From assembly GCA_027563935.2 (NCBI GenBank), contig CM050448.1, positions 126,581,190 through 126,645,189 on the forward strand: a stretch of DNA of 64,000 nucleotides, written 5' to 3'. Both the position numbers and the translations under genes were made by a program. The notes beneath the pieces are model-generated. The model did no database searches. It worked only from the letters and a program-made list of their open reading frames with translations, and was not told where the DNA came from. This stretch comes from Costus lasius. Its lineage: Eukaryota; Streptophyta; Magnoliopsida; Zingiberales; Costaceae. Shown here one piece after another: positions 31,095-44,400 of the stretch (position 1 is its first letter; each line of letters begins with the position of its first letter).

Positions 31095-33350
31095 TTAATA
31101 CTATGCCTTACTTCTCCTCACATTCTGACCTAGTCTTCCCCATCTTCTCTTATGTTTCATTCTACACTAAAAGAAATGTGATATTGGATAAAATATACCA
31201 ATGGTTTAGATCATGTATTCTATCATTAAAGGAAAGCTAATGAACTAGGAGTATCATCTCACGATAAATCAAACAATGATGCATGAAATCAAACACAAGT
31301 GAAGATGAATACTGAGTGGAGGGGCAAAAACTAGAAACATGAAACTGGCAGCGTTGACAACCAATTTCTCATAATCATTGTGCACAAGGTCATCATACTT
31401 GCAAAGTATTCCCAACAAAAGGAATGAAGTTATGATTCCAGTAAAGGCTAAAGTTTAGTTGTTAATCTAGATATGGATCGCTTGTAAATATTACACTCAA
31501 TATGAGGAGAAAAGAGATGAGTTACCTTCATGTGATTGATTGGATGTTGCAGAATATATCCATATCCAGAGGTCACATTGGAAAACAAAATTAACGAGAA
31601 CGAACACAAATAAGAGGGGGACTATTGTGGGGGCTAATAGGGGAATTAGCGTATATACACAACCCTAAATCCTCAAAATACAAAGATATAAATCCTTTTA
31701 AGACTTTAAAAAAATAAATAACATGAGAGTGATAACAATTTACTCTAATATATAACATTCTAATACATCATAAATGAAAGGTGTTAAATTGATACAATCT
31801 CATGTTTAATACTAAACATAATATGCATTCTATGGAAAGTGACTACAACATATAGACAAACTACTACTTAATTTAAAGATAACACATAACAACTAATTAC
31901 TACCTACTCATGTGTAAGTCTTTCAAACTGGTATTCATATGTAATTTCAAAAGAAGATATGCTGCTTGTATTGAGCTTCCTGGTTCCCATATTTGGCTAG
32001 GCATATCTATATTTCTGATGGATTCAATGGAAAATTTACATTGTTGTGTTTGATTTTGTTGCAGTCAAGGTACATAGAGATATGGAAAAAGAAAACAACA
32101 TGAACCAGAACATGATTGTTAATGAGAGGAAGCTACTAAAAGCGAGAAGTAAAATGATGATCTGACAAGGAGATGTTTGTAACATGTCCCTACAAGAAAA
32201 AGCTTGCAAAACAAGGAAAATGATGGGAAGAAGAGAGGCCGCTCATAATTTGTGAAAAAAAGGGAGGATGTAAGCGGTTCATATCTTATTATTTTTATTT
32301 TATGTGTTCAATTAGTGTGTTGTGTGTTTTCTTTACTAGTAGTTAGTCACATTGGAAGACTAGAGATAGTAGAATATTTGCATCTTAGATTTTAATCTTA
32401 GTTCATACTAGATTATAAGCCTTGCACAAACAATCGGAGCTCAAACTGATACATAGACCTTACACTACTCCCTACATGGCTCAAAGTGCCACGGGCTAGG
32501 AGTGTTCAAGGAAAAAAACCTGTTGAACCATGGTTAACCGTAACAAATCGGTTCGGTTTCTAAGCAGGTTTTTAAGTAGACAAAGAGGGTTCGATTTGGG
32601 ATCGATTCAGCATTGTGTCGAACCACCAGTTAACTGTCCGAACTGGCATATATATATCATTTTGAAATGTAATCCAAATTAATGACCCAAGCCTAATACT
32701 GACACATGAGGCCATGACCCAACCCAAAATCCAAAACTCTCAATCATTTTGAAATGTAATCCAAATTAATGACCCAAGCCTAATACTGACACATGAGGCC
32801 ATGCCCCAACCCAAAATCCAAAACTCTCAATCTCTCCTCACTCATTTAAAGTCAACCTGCGGTCCAGCATCCAAATCCAATATCTCTCCATTGTTTGCAT
32901 TATCTGTATAGTATAATGTTTAATTTTGGATTTTGTCCTTTGCAATTTACTTTGATTTGCCATTTAATCCATAATAAAAAAAATAAAACTAGCCTCAAGA
33001 GTTTGACTATTGTAATCGAGATGATATAATTGCTAAATTAATATTGTCAAATGATAGTCAATTCAAAAGATTCATATTTACTAGATACTATTAATTAAAT
33101 TATATTTAATATTAGATTTTGGCCCCTCCAAGTTACCTTTGTTTTTCCGATTTTGATTTGTAATAATAAAAAAATCAAAAGTAGTCTCAAGAGTTTGATT
33201 ATTATAATTAAAATGATCCAATTGGTAAACTAATATTGTAAAATGATAGTCTAATTCAAAAGATTTATATTTATGATCACATATATGAAGAATTAAACTA
33301 GTAGGCCATTATATCATTCTTAATAGGATAGAATGAGAGTAAAAACTTAC
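31095..33350. other. AT-rich stretch, no gene recognised (A2)
   Basis: Counterpart of 7380-9674, including the 87-base tandem pair from about 32658. Confidence 0.5.
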
Positions 33351-34309
33351 TTTCCTTGTTTTAGTATCTACAGCTGTGAAAATTTCAAGATGAGGTTTAG
33401 CAATTGCTTTAAGATAGTTACATTCCTGCATGGTTAACAAATAGTTAGATTCTTAAAAGTCAGTCGAAACCAATTTGAACAACATAACATTAAACCATAA
33501 CTATGTAGAAGCTCAAAAATGAACTAGCCTTGTTTTACATACAGGCAACTAACTAATTTGGGCTGTAAAACTTTGGCAACGTTGAATTTGATGTTTGACA
33601 CTTTGTGAACCAGATTTTACTAATAAAATTATCAAATGTCCGTGAAAAGAAATTGAAAGAAATTTATGCTTACCTATCCTTTCACTAAAGTAATAACTGC
33701 AGGCAATAGCTTTTCAAATGTGATCTCAGCACCCAAGACTGGAGTTAGCGGAGAAATTGCTTGTAGAATGGTCATGTCATATAAGTAAATTTGATTATTG
33801 ATTTTCCCTAGCACCTGTAAAGCAAGTAGGTACCTATCCTACATTACTAATTAACAAAGTTCATATCATGCCGAGAGAATATGAACATCTAATGTTATGC
33901 AACCCCAAAGGATAAGTCCTAGCTTATTGACTTTGACAATGTCAAGTTACAGGGATGAACAATAGGGTTGGGTAAGGTTAAACTTATTAATTAGGATTTG
34001 TTTGGAGCTATTGGGCAGTTGAATGCAGCACCAATTAATGATTTTGGGCGTGAAACTAGATCTATGAAGATGACTCATTGTTAAAGAACAAAGTGTGAAA
34101 ATGTGAAAGAACTAAATTGTGAACATATTGTTGTTTAATGATAGTTTAATTAGCAAATTGCTCTAGTACTAAATTGTGAACAAATTGCTCTATGAATGGA
34201 ATCTAAAAGTATTAAACATATAAGAAAATTTTGCATCCAACAAGCTTACCGCAGCAATCATCAGTCCTCCGGGGGACAATGCAAGACCGAAGCACTGCTC
34301 AGGTAACTG
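33351..34309 (-). pseudogene. Chimeric exon string with PP2A-A exon (A2)
   Basis: Exons as in A1: 34309-34250 (QLPEQCFGLALSPGGLMIAA), 33814-33674 (PP2A scaffold A, INNQIYLYDMTILQAI) and 33425-33351 (unidentified). Splice signals are the same and so is the frame problem at the end of the PP2A exon. Confidence 0.65.
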
Positions 34310-34416
34310 CTGCAAAAGTAATTTATGTATGACAAGTCAAACAACGTGCTTCGTGAGGAAGAAAAACAACTATGCAAACCCTAAATATAAAAAGAGAGAA
34401 ATCAAATAGAACTCAC

Positions 34417-34755
34417 TTGTCTCCAGTCGAGGGAAAGAAGCAAACCCTAAATATGGCAGTTGAAGCTCAAGAAGAAAACGGTGGCCGCGAATGGTGGTGG
34501 CGGCGGTACAAAGGCCTCTCCAGGACGTCGGAGGCGAATGCTGGGGAAGCGGCGTAGGGCGGAGAGGCGGGCGGCGGGCGGCGGGCGACGGCGAGGGAGA
34601 AGAGGCGTAAGGTGGAGAGGCGGGCGGCAGGCGACGGCGAGGGAAAAGAGGCGTAAGGCGGAGAGGCGGGCGGCGGGCGACGGCGAGTGAGAAGAGGCGT
34701 AAGGCGGAGAGGCGGGATGCTGGCGACGCGAGGAGGAATAGGCGTAAGGCGGAGA
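34417..34755 (-). other. GC-rich leader of exon string with damaged donor (A2)
   Basis: As 10740-11060, with GGCGGGCGGCGGGCGACGGC-type units more numerous. The donor region reads GACAAGTGAGT instead of GACAAGGTGAGT. One G is missing at the exon/intron boundary, which still leaves a usable GT. Confidence 0.5.
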
Positions 34756-35460
34756 GGCGGTGAACCGGACGGTTTAATAAAACGGATCAGACCGTCCGGT
34801 TCAACAGAATAACCGGTTCACCCAGACCGCGGTCCAATCGGACTTCAAAACCCAAGTGAGCTCCACGTGGATATTATGTGGCATAAATGGGGGCAGCGCC
34901 GCCGGGTGCCACGCGGAAGCCGCCGACGCCACGCGGACGCCGCCGATTAGCCACACGGACGCCGCCGTAATCGCCACGCGGAAGCCGCCGATTAGCCCCG
35001 CGGACGCCGCCTCAAAAACCACGCGGACGCCGCCGATAAGCCACGCGGACGCCGCCTATGGAGCCACGCGGACGCCGCCAATGGAAACACGCGGAAGCCG
35101 TAGATAGAGCCACGCGGACGCTGCAGATGCCGCCACGCGGATGCCACCGCTAGCGCCACGCGGACATTGCAGATGGAGCCACGCGGACGCCGCAGCTGGC
35201 GCCACGCGGACGCCGCAAATGGAGATACGCAGACGAGCGCACACGCGGGCGCCACGTATGAGCCACGCGGGCGCCACGCTCACGCCACATTTGTGCCACG
35301 CGGCCTCCACGTAAGAGACACGTGTCTACTACATATCAGCTAGCAAGAACCACGTTTGCGCCACGTGTCAGCCACGTATTCGCTATGCGTCAGCCACATT
35401 TGCGCCACGTATCAGCCACGTAGGCGCCACACGTACGCCACATGGACACCACGTTCACAA
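34756..35460 (-). repeat. Right minisatellite module (A2)
   Basis: The AACCGGTTCACCC and GACCGCGGTCC motifs (34755-34860) followed by about 23 units of GCCACGCGGACGCC type. Unit gains and losses relative to 11203-11815 include loss of about three units near 34930 and an extra GTATGAGCCACGCGGGCGCC. Confidence 0.85.
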
Positions 35461-35519
35461 AATTTAATCAATAAATTTAATTAAATATTATAATAAAAAA
35501 TAAATATGAGGAAAATTAA

Positions 35520-36135
35520 AACCGCTATAACTTTTGATCTAGAAGTCGGATTAAGACGATTCTTACGGCGTTAGAAAGCTTGAAAAGTGTAGAACACACT
35601 TACATAGTCCAATGGCTTTTAGGATTTATGATTTAGAATTAAATTAATAATTTTAATTAATAAAAATAAGAAAAATTTAATTAATTGTAACTTTTGATAT
35701 AGAAGTCGGATTGAGACGATTCTTGCAGCGTTAAAAAGCTTAAAAATAGTAGATTGCACTCACATAGTCTAATTAGATTTAGGATTTATGATTGAGATGA
35801 TTCTGACACTATTAATGTTTAGGGATTAATTAATTATATATTAAAACAGAAAAAAAATTAAAAAAAATAAATTTTAGATTGCTATAACTTTTGATATAAA
35901 AGTCAAATTGAGATGATTCTAACGCCATTAAGAAACTTGAAATGAGTAGAATGCACTCACATAGTCCAATAGAGAATAAAGTTTATAGTTTAACGGTTAG
36001 AATTTAGGGATTAAGAAATAGAGTTTAAAGTTTATAGTTTAGGGTATATGGTCTTGGGTCTAGAAATCGGATTGTGACAATTCTTGTAGCTTTAAAAAGC
36101 TTGAATATAATAGAATGCACTCATGTGGTCCAATA
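35520..36135. repeat. AT-rich long-period tandem repeat (A2)
   Basis: Four units as in 11880-12500, starting near 35525, 35690, 35880 and 36055. Confidence 0.8.
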
Positions 36136-38398
36136 AAATTTATTATGTGTTTATCTCACTATCTTCTATTGATTTAGTCGTAAGAGTGGAGATGATCGCA
36201 TTATCACACGTCTGATCCACATCAAATATTTCGTATGTGAAGCAAAGGTGATTTTTCTATAATATTTGATAAAATTATCATTTTATATAAGTAGTGCCTT
36301 AAATGTAGTATAATAATAAAAGCAAGTAGTAGTTAAATATGACATTGTTATGACTTTAACTATGTGAGGTTAATATGAGGATATACTTAGAAGAATAATA
36401 AAATGATACGTGGTTCCCCTAACTTTTTATTATTGTAATCCATAAATTTGTTTAAAATGGTGAAATTCCCTAATTATATATTTTTCTTGAGCTAAATGAA
36501 TTCTTTTTAATCATGAAAAAATGAATTAAGTAGAATTCTATTTTCGTAAAAAATTATAACAAATTGTAACTTTGAGAAAATTCTTCATTACTAGAATTAT
36601 TCTGGGATAGATTTATGGTGTAACAAACGTTTTTCTAATTCCCAATTGCAATTAAATTTATTATCATTAATTATGATGGGCTTTTCTTATAATTAAGAGG
36701 CATTTTACCATAAAATATTATCTTTACCACTTTATTTAATCTCCTTATAAATGTTTTTTTTCTTATTTGGGGCAGCCCTGCAGAGAAAATATGCAATTAC
36801 GAATCATGAGATCATCGCAATAGACGGTGTGAATAATTTTAATACTATTCTTTCCTTCTTGATGCTTAAAATATTGATATTTACTGTTTAGGATAGTGAT
36901 TTGAGAATGTGAAAGAATATTTATGCACTCTATGAAAAATAAAATAATAAAAAATGATATTCTTTTATTTGTTTGAATATTTAATTGTTCATGTTAACAA
37001 TGAGACAATGTGCATCATTCGGCCCAGAGAAAATAAGGCAAAAGAAAACAAATAATGAAAAGTAGCCCAGCCCAGCCCATCTAAGGACGCAGTCATTATG
37101 TACAGAGAAAATAAACTATACAAAGCAAAAGATATTGGGCATTTCTACTGTGCACCTTCTGCATAGCCGCTGATCAATTTTAACCCAATTGGCGAGTACA
37201 TGGCCTGGCCTGCCAAGTGTAGAGGCTGGATTGGGGCTATAGTGGTTCTGCATCCCATCCTCCCAAAATCCAACCCGTTAGGAATTCAGGTCATAAATTA
37301 ATAAATTATTTACATGGCCCAACTATTAGGCCTAATTCTCTGGGCCGATCGCCAAGACTCAGACCCAATTCTCTGGATTCGGGTTATAAAGGTACTGTAT
37401 TCGATGCACCACAAAACCCAACCTGCAGGTAGATTGGGCCAGATTGGTCATGCCCAACTAATTTCTGACCCAAATGCAAATCTGTTCGTTCATCAGCAAA
37501 GTTACATAAATAGATCGGAATTAAATGATCTGATTGGATCGAGGCAATACATGTGACTCAGTCAGATCCAGACTCAATTTGATGATAGATTTGGGCCGGC
37601 CGAGTTAACTTGAATTATGGGCCACTCCTTGTATTCATAATTATACTCTTTTATTGACTTAAAAAATGAAAGATATGCGAAAAAGAATTACTAAACTATT
37701 CTCCTTATAGGGAAAATTATATTGTATTTATTATTCCTGTAAATAAATATTAATATTTGAAATTATTCAAATAAAAAGTATTTTCAGCTAACTTCTAAAA
37801 TTTTAATACTATGTATCATTGGATTATTTGGAAAGAAATATGTATATCAAAATTGCATTATTGGACGTGAGTAAAAAATTATACTTGACAATATGAGTAA
37901 TTGGATTGAAGTAAATGAGAATGCAAAAGTATATATCCTCGTGATGATTAAAAGTTATAATTTTAGTTTATGTTGTTATTTAATTAAATTTTAAAAAAGT
38001 ATACAGTGACACAATGTATTGAAAAAAAATTAAACGATAATATTAGCAGTGTAACAAAAAAATATATCTTATACAATTATGATCTTTTATGTAAATTTGA
38101 TTCGAATTTAATAAGTTATATACTGAGACAGAAAATGAAATTGCAAAGTAGTGTTATTTTGACTTTTTGATATAGATAATAATGATATAATTAAATGTCA
38201 TGATAATGATATTAACTAAATACATGGATGTATATTTATTACTATTAATTATGTGAATATCTCATATAACATATCATATACTTTTTTTTCCCTAAAATCA
38301 AAATTCAATCTCTAATAAATGCAAGATTGGAATATTCTATTATATAATTTAAATATAACTCGAGTATTTAAATGAGTATTCTAATTAAATCTAAACTT
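36136..38398. other. AT-rich stretch, no gene recognised (A2)
   Basis: Counterpart of 12501-14761. Confidence 0.5.
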
Positions 38399-40427
38399 AA
38401 TATATATCCCAAAAAAAATATCAACATAGATTATGCAATGATCATGTATAAACTCATCGCTATGAAAAGAAAAAAATGGTAGTGTAGGGCATACCTTGTC
38501 AAACAATATCCAATATTAACATAAATTTGTTGCAAGTAAGCTAATGATGTAGGAGATCAAAGAATATATCCACTTAAAAATCTCATATCAGTAAGTGCAC
38601 TAATTATAAAATTATTTATCAGCCCACTATTGCCACTTACCTCTAGAGTCATGACTTCACATAAGAATCAATAATGGTAAGGTTTAAGATTAATGGATAC
38701 AAAGCTTATATGGGTATTTCAAGCATTGGACACATAATCCCACTTGAATGCATGAATTTTTGAGTGAGAATGTAACCAAATTTACTTAAAATCCATTGAT
38801 GCATCTAGAGCAACCTTGCATAGCTTATCATTTATTTTAGTGTGCATGTATTGAAAGTCTTACCTAAAGATGAATTAATTTTTCTAGATTTGATTATGGC
38901 ATTGGGGTTCCAATATGATGAAGATTCCTATCTACATTTAGAAAATATATGCATCCTGAACTACCCTTGAGTGTTAATCTAGAAGCAAAATTTAGTTTTT
39001 TCAAGATTGTACCATTTAGAAAGGTCAGCATCACCTATTGCTACTGTTGGCACAATCTTTACGCTTGAGATGAATAGTGTTGACAAATTTCAAACTAAAG
39101 ATTACCTAAACCAATAATAGACCCAAGATTTTAATCCTTGGTCTCAGCACTAAGAGTAAGCTAGCAATGAGATTCCAATTTAACTATATACACCTGTACA
39201 ACAACAAAGCTTTGCTTTGTCTAACATTAAATACTTTGGTTATTATGTTACTATAAGGTTGGGTTATGAATATAAATTTTAGTTTTTGTTTTATGGCTAA
39301 GGTTACTGAATAAAAAAAAGGTGTTGAGGAAAGAAACAAAAGGTTAGACTACATATATCCCTCAATAATTTGGTAATGTTATCACTTTACGAAGGCTAAT
39401 CATAAATCATTTAAACTCTAGACTCTTTCTTTCAAACCAACGTATGAAAAGTTAAGAGAGTAAAACAACTGTTTAATAAAATATAACAAATATGATAAAA
39501 ATAAGGACGCATGACAGAAAAGTGATTAAGTGAAAAACAAAGTACAATACAGAAAGGACAGACCTTTTCTGTTATAGTATTCTTCACATCTTCATAATTT
39601 GCAATTAATTCAAGGTTCATTTTGCCTTCCACTGCAACAGCATATTGCAGGTCACGATCCAAATTTCTAATTAATTGCTGAGAAATAACAAATTATGGTA
39701 AGAACAAAATGCATCCAGTTGCATACAACAATAACAAAATTGCAGGTCACATTTGTGTACTTGTTTCATTTTTAGCAAACTTGAAAAAGGTAAAATTCAT
39801 TTTCCATATCCAAACCCTAACACATGAGGAAGGTTATGTAGACTCAACTAAATGTTCAAGAATGATTTCCGGGGGCATAATTCAACAACTTTCTTATGAG
39901 ACAAGAGCTCCATGGGAGGTGACACTCACTATAACAGAGTATTTAATCAATATATGAGATAATATTAACAAGCATGCATGTGGGATGAGCTCTCATATAG
40001 CAATACTGCTTCATCAAGGAGGGCCAGAATGTCTTGCCATCGCTTTTAGGCAAAACATCACCCATTCAGGCATGTATGAGAACATGATAGGAGAATGAGG
40101 GAAAGCAGCTAGAAACTGTCTCAATGACTTAAATTAGATCACATATCTGGCATGATGTAAGATTATCTTTGCAATCCTACAAGCTAATGAAAAAAATTAA
40201 ATAAGAGAATGGAGTTAGCATCACAAGAAAACAATGTTGATTTTAACAATATCTTTTATGTAATGACAAAATCATTACAGTAGTCACACTAGGTCCACTT
40301 TCTTCAACTTTTGTTTTTGACCACGAAAAAATGCATATTGTTATCCTGCTTCTTCGAACCAGACACCAAAAGAAATTGGTTACCTAGGGTTAGTGAAGTT
40401 ATGGTCTTAAGGCAACAGCTAACTTTA
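38399..40427. other. Single-copy stretch between duplications
   Basis: AT-rich. Only the exon at 39564-39677 looks coding. A 62-codon frame at 39772-39957 has no recognised features. Confidence 0.5.
39564..39677 (-). CDS. Isolated intact exon, family not recognised
   Basis: The minus-strand exon starts after TTATTTCTCAG and ends GAAAAG|GTCTGTC. It is 114 bases, exactly 38 open codons: QLIRNLDRDLQYAVAVEGKM then NLELIANYEDVKNTITEK. The charged, helical composition suggests a coiled-coil or helical-repeat segment. No neighbouring exon of the same gene was recognised on either side. It may belong to a real gene with long introns or be another captured exon. Confidence 0.4.
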
Positions 40428-41469
40428 AATAAATATTTAGAAGTAAATTAAAAAATGTAAGAATGTTGTTTATAACACAGAAGAAACAGAAAAAAGAAAG
40501 CACAAGCACCATAGATTCAAATATATTATAGTAGGATCATTTCAATAAGCAGCGGAAAAAATAACAAAATTGAACTGCAGGAATCTATTAGTTGATAAGA
40601 AATACTTACGTGATATCAGATGGAATCATTATTTGTTAAAAAAAATATCATGTGCAAGCAAGATAACAGCTCAACCATACCCCCTCTATCTGACACCTCC
40701 CATATATTTTGGCTAGCAGAGGATAAACACAAAGCAAATTCCAAATCAAAGCGAAAACTGCTGGCAAGGCTGGAGAAAGGATGTAGCAAGGCTTTGAAGA
40801 TTGACAACTAATAATTCACTGTGCTAATACAAACCTAACCACGCAAAACTCATCCTCAAATCCAGCCCGAATATTTGGAAAACAAACCCAAACAACCAGT
40901 GAAATTTATTATTATTTTTATTTCTTTTCTATTGAAGTTCGTTTGAGGTTATGTTTTCCAGTATTTTAGAACAAAGTCCAATGATGAGACTTGACATCTC
41001 AACAAGTAAACCTAGAACGTGACTGGAGCCATAAAGGAAAACCAAGCACTTGGTCTCAGAAGCTTCATCCACGATTAATGCCTACTCCAACTGTTCAACA
41101 GCTACAAATGACTAACATGATATTATCTTTAGGAATTAGTAACTATTAGAATTACAAGGGCACATGATAATTAAAGAAAACATGTAAAGCGGTCAGAGGC
41201 ATTCACACAGTATAACATTTTCCGGATAGAAGAGAAAAATCATAAAACCTTTTTTCTGTAAATGCAGCAGAACAAAGAGTGCAACATCGATATAAAATGA
41301 AGAAATTCAAAAGATACATGCAATCCATGATCACACATCATGTGAAAAGGTAAAGTGATGTCAATTTGGATAAAAATCTGTCATTTAATTCACCGAATTT
41401 ATAAACCATAGACAGGTTTAGTATTACACGTCACAAATCTCATTACAAAAGCAACATAAAGTGCCTTAC

Positions 41470-44400
41470 CGTAGAGCTAATGTGCATCACGTGTGAATAT
41501 CTCTCAACATTCATAAGTCTTTCCACCTGTACTCATACAGGTTTTGACACTTATACAAGAAATGAAATCAGGGATTCAGGGGCATAGGAAAACTTCACAT
41601 TGTGAAAGTAAAATGTCAACGTATGTTGCAACAGGAATACCATTATGGCAACTTTAGACTTATCAAAGTGTAGTCAATGTTGGAACTATTGGAAAGTAGA
41701 CATGAAAGGGTCTACTACTTTACCAATTTCTTTAATTCCCAATTATTTACTTCCTTATTCTTTTTTTTTTTAAAAAACACTCCTATGAATCCCCAGCCCT
41801 ACCCCCTAAAAGCCTGTTAATATCAGGTGCAGATATTACATGGTACGTAGAGATGACAAGGCTACCAAGTGACAAAATTTACTGGTAAAAGCATAGGTAT
41901 GAATTTAAAAGGTTGAAAGATTTGAGTCAATGCCAACATTTCTATCCAATCAAATAAGAAACGTTAATGGCTAACAAAATTTTACAACAATTTGACAGGA
42001 ACAAAATGTAAAAAGAAAATTGCAAACTGAAATACACAGAAAAATTTTGCAGATAGTTTATATGGAGAAATACAGTTGCACTTTGAGAAACAAGAGAAGC
42101 ACCATTGTATATAATAAACTAGAAAAGCACGTGGGCCATGTATAAACAAGTAAAGACAAACCCTTCCAACATCATTTCTTCCTAAATCTACAAGCATAAT
42201 GTGCTCAGCACGTTGCTTTTCGTCATTTAATAGCTGTTGCTCAAGCCATTTATCCTCTTCTGTTTTCCCTCTTCTAACTGTTCCAGCAAGTGGCCGGTTA
42301 ACAATTTTCTTCTGCAAACAAAAGAAAACTGCACTTGTCTTATGGAAAAAGATCGTTGCATTTCATGTCATCAATAAGCATTCTATGTGAGTATTTATTA
42401 TTTGAATGAACAAACCATGCAAGAAAAGCTTGAAAGGAATGCCGGTACTAATTTAAGGTAACAAACATATAGGTGCACATTTAGTAATGAAGAATCAAAG
42501 AGCTTCAGTGTGAGCAAATTTTCAGTCCTTCCAAGCTGTGATTCATCACAACCTGAGTTTTTCTAATTAATGAAGACTTTAATAATTCAAGAGCAATAAT
42601 GAATTTCAGAACAAATTTCTAAAAACTTGTCAACATAATCAGCATTAAACATCAAGCCAACAGCATTGTATTGCCATCAGGCCAAGCTATTCACTAGTGG
42701 ATTATTTGGTGTATAAATATGTACTAGGCCATATCGGTTCAGTCCAATACAGGTGCACCAGAACAAACTGGTTTTAGAAAGCATTTCATACAATTAAGTG
42801 ATTGCACAAAGCATTTTTAGACACATATGAGTCCTTACTAAAGTTAATAGCACTCACAAAAATGTATATCTTCAAATGGATACGAAAACTTAATTAATGA
42901 TAAACAAAAGGAGTAAGAGAACATGATTTGACTAGAAAATCAAGACATCAACACATAACATGGGCTCGTGAATTCGCTGCCTGCATATTTATGGAAGTTG
43001 CTTGACCTAAGTAAGAATCTTAATTTGACTTGATTTGTATGCACAGTATAATTGAACCATATATAGAGAATGCGATCAGCTTTGACCAAATTGGGCCACA
43101 TGCAATGTGGTATATTTGCGGTGTGTGTGGCAGCATGAACCACTATTTAAAACACTACAAACCATGCTTAGCAAAATGTATTGACGCACACAAAAAGAGA
43201 CTGACTTTGTCCTTAATAGTGAGATATGACCCTTCCAGCAACCAACATGCATTTGGAAGGACGATTTTTTTACTGTGTAATCCACGCAAGATTAAGTTCA
43301 TCATATTTACATAGATGTGCAGCAACCAGATGTGTAATTCATCTAAATTGACATGTTCATGTCATAAAAATCTTGCATGTTTATTTCTTATTATACTGTC
43401 AAATCATCATATATCAAGTCCTAGCATTTATGATCCATATTTTCAGAGATAAAAAAAATGCAAAAATAACTATGAAAATGAACAATATCTTTACCAAGAG
43501 GACAAGAGAGAGAGAGAGAGAGGACAAGAGAGAGAGCAGAAGATTGGCAAAGGATTTCACAAACTGAAAATAAAAAATTTTACATACCTTCTTTACATGA
43601 GTGAAAATTTCGGGGCTTGATGCTACCAGAATACAACCTCTCGCCGGGATATACTCAGTACTCAGTGCTATTAGCATTCAGAAAAGATAGGCACTAAAAA
43701 TAAAATAAAGAATTTTAAGTATCAAAAGAAATTGAATAGTCAAAGTCAGGAACAAAATTATCATCATACAAATCTTCATAAGTTTTAAGCAATTTGATGG
43801 GTAAAATGTCTAGAAGAATTTAACACACTTGTAAATATGCCATGTATGGACTTGGATTCATGATTTTTAGAGCTTGGTAAACTTCAAAAGGGTCAGCAAA
43901 TGTACACCGTTCAAAACGCTGGCTCAAGACTATATGAAAAATATCACCAGCAAAGATACGTTCTTTTTGCCTCCAAAAGAGCTTTTTTGTATTCTTCACT
44001 TGTCATTGATGACTACGTTAAAGCAACTCCAAACTGATGAGTATGCATTTCCACAAAACCAGTAGATAGTGTGGGGCTAAAATAAAAAGGTAAACAGGAT
44101 AAATATAAGATAAATTGGAAAGAGAAAAAGAAGATGAGTCCTCAACCAAAAAAATAAGAATAAATACTCACACATTGATATTGTGCACTCTAGATAGCAA
44201 ACTATCCAAATGGTTCTTCCCATCTTGCTAGGCTTTCTCAATAGAGGAGTAAAGATGCACTCACACCCAATGAATCACATATACTTTCTAAGGGAAAATT
44301 AATATTTTTGCAATTAAAACTAAATTGTAAAGCTTTGCAGAAATGGCAAGCATTCTTAGGGAAAATCATATCATATGATTAGTCATTGTTACACAAAATG

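Larger units (their letters stand above)
26721..38398. repeat. Segmental duplication, copy A2
   Basis: Direct copy of 1-14761 (see A1). It lacks the 350-base insertion and the LINE ORF1 region, which explains most of the length difference. The right end is at CTAAACTT (38391-38398). Confidence 0.95.

Noticed and set aside
40616..40811. Opposing 63-codon frames on both strands, repeated at 49920-50115
   Set aside because: Conserved only because the region is duplicated; no family signature and no splice context.
38399..41460. Search for the missing C-terminal ASA exons (GTVSGAPK, YSGGFGG regions)
   Set aside because: No match seen on the minus strand below 41470, so the fragment was left truncated.
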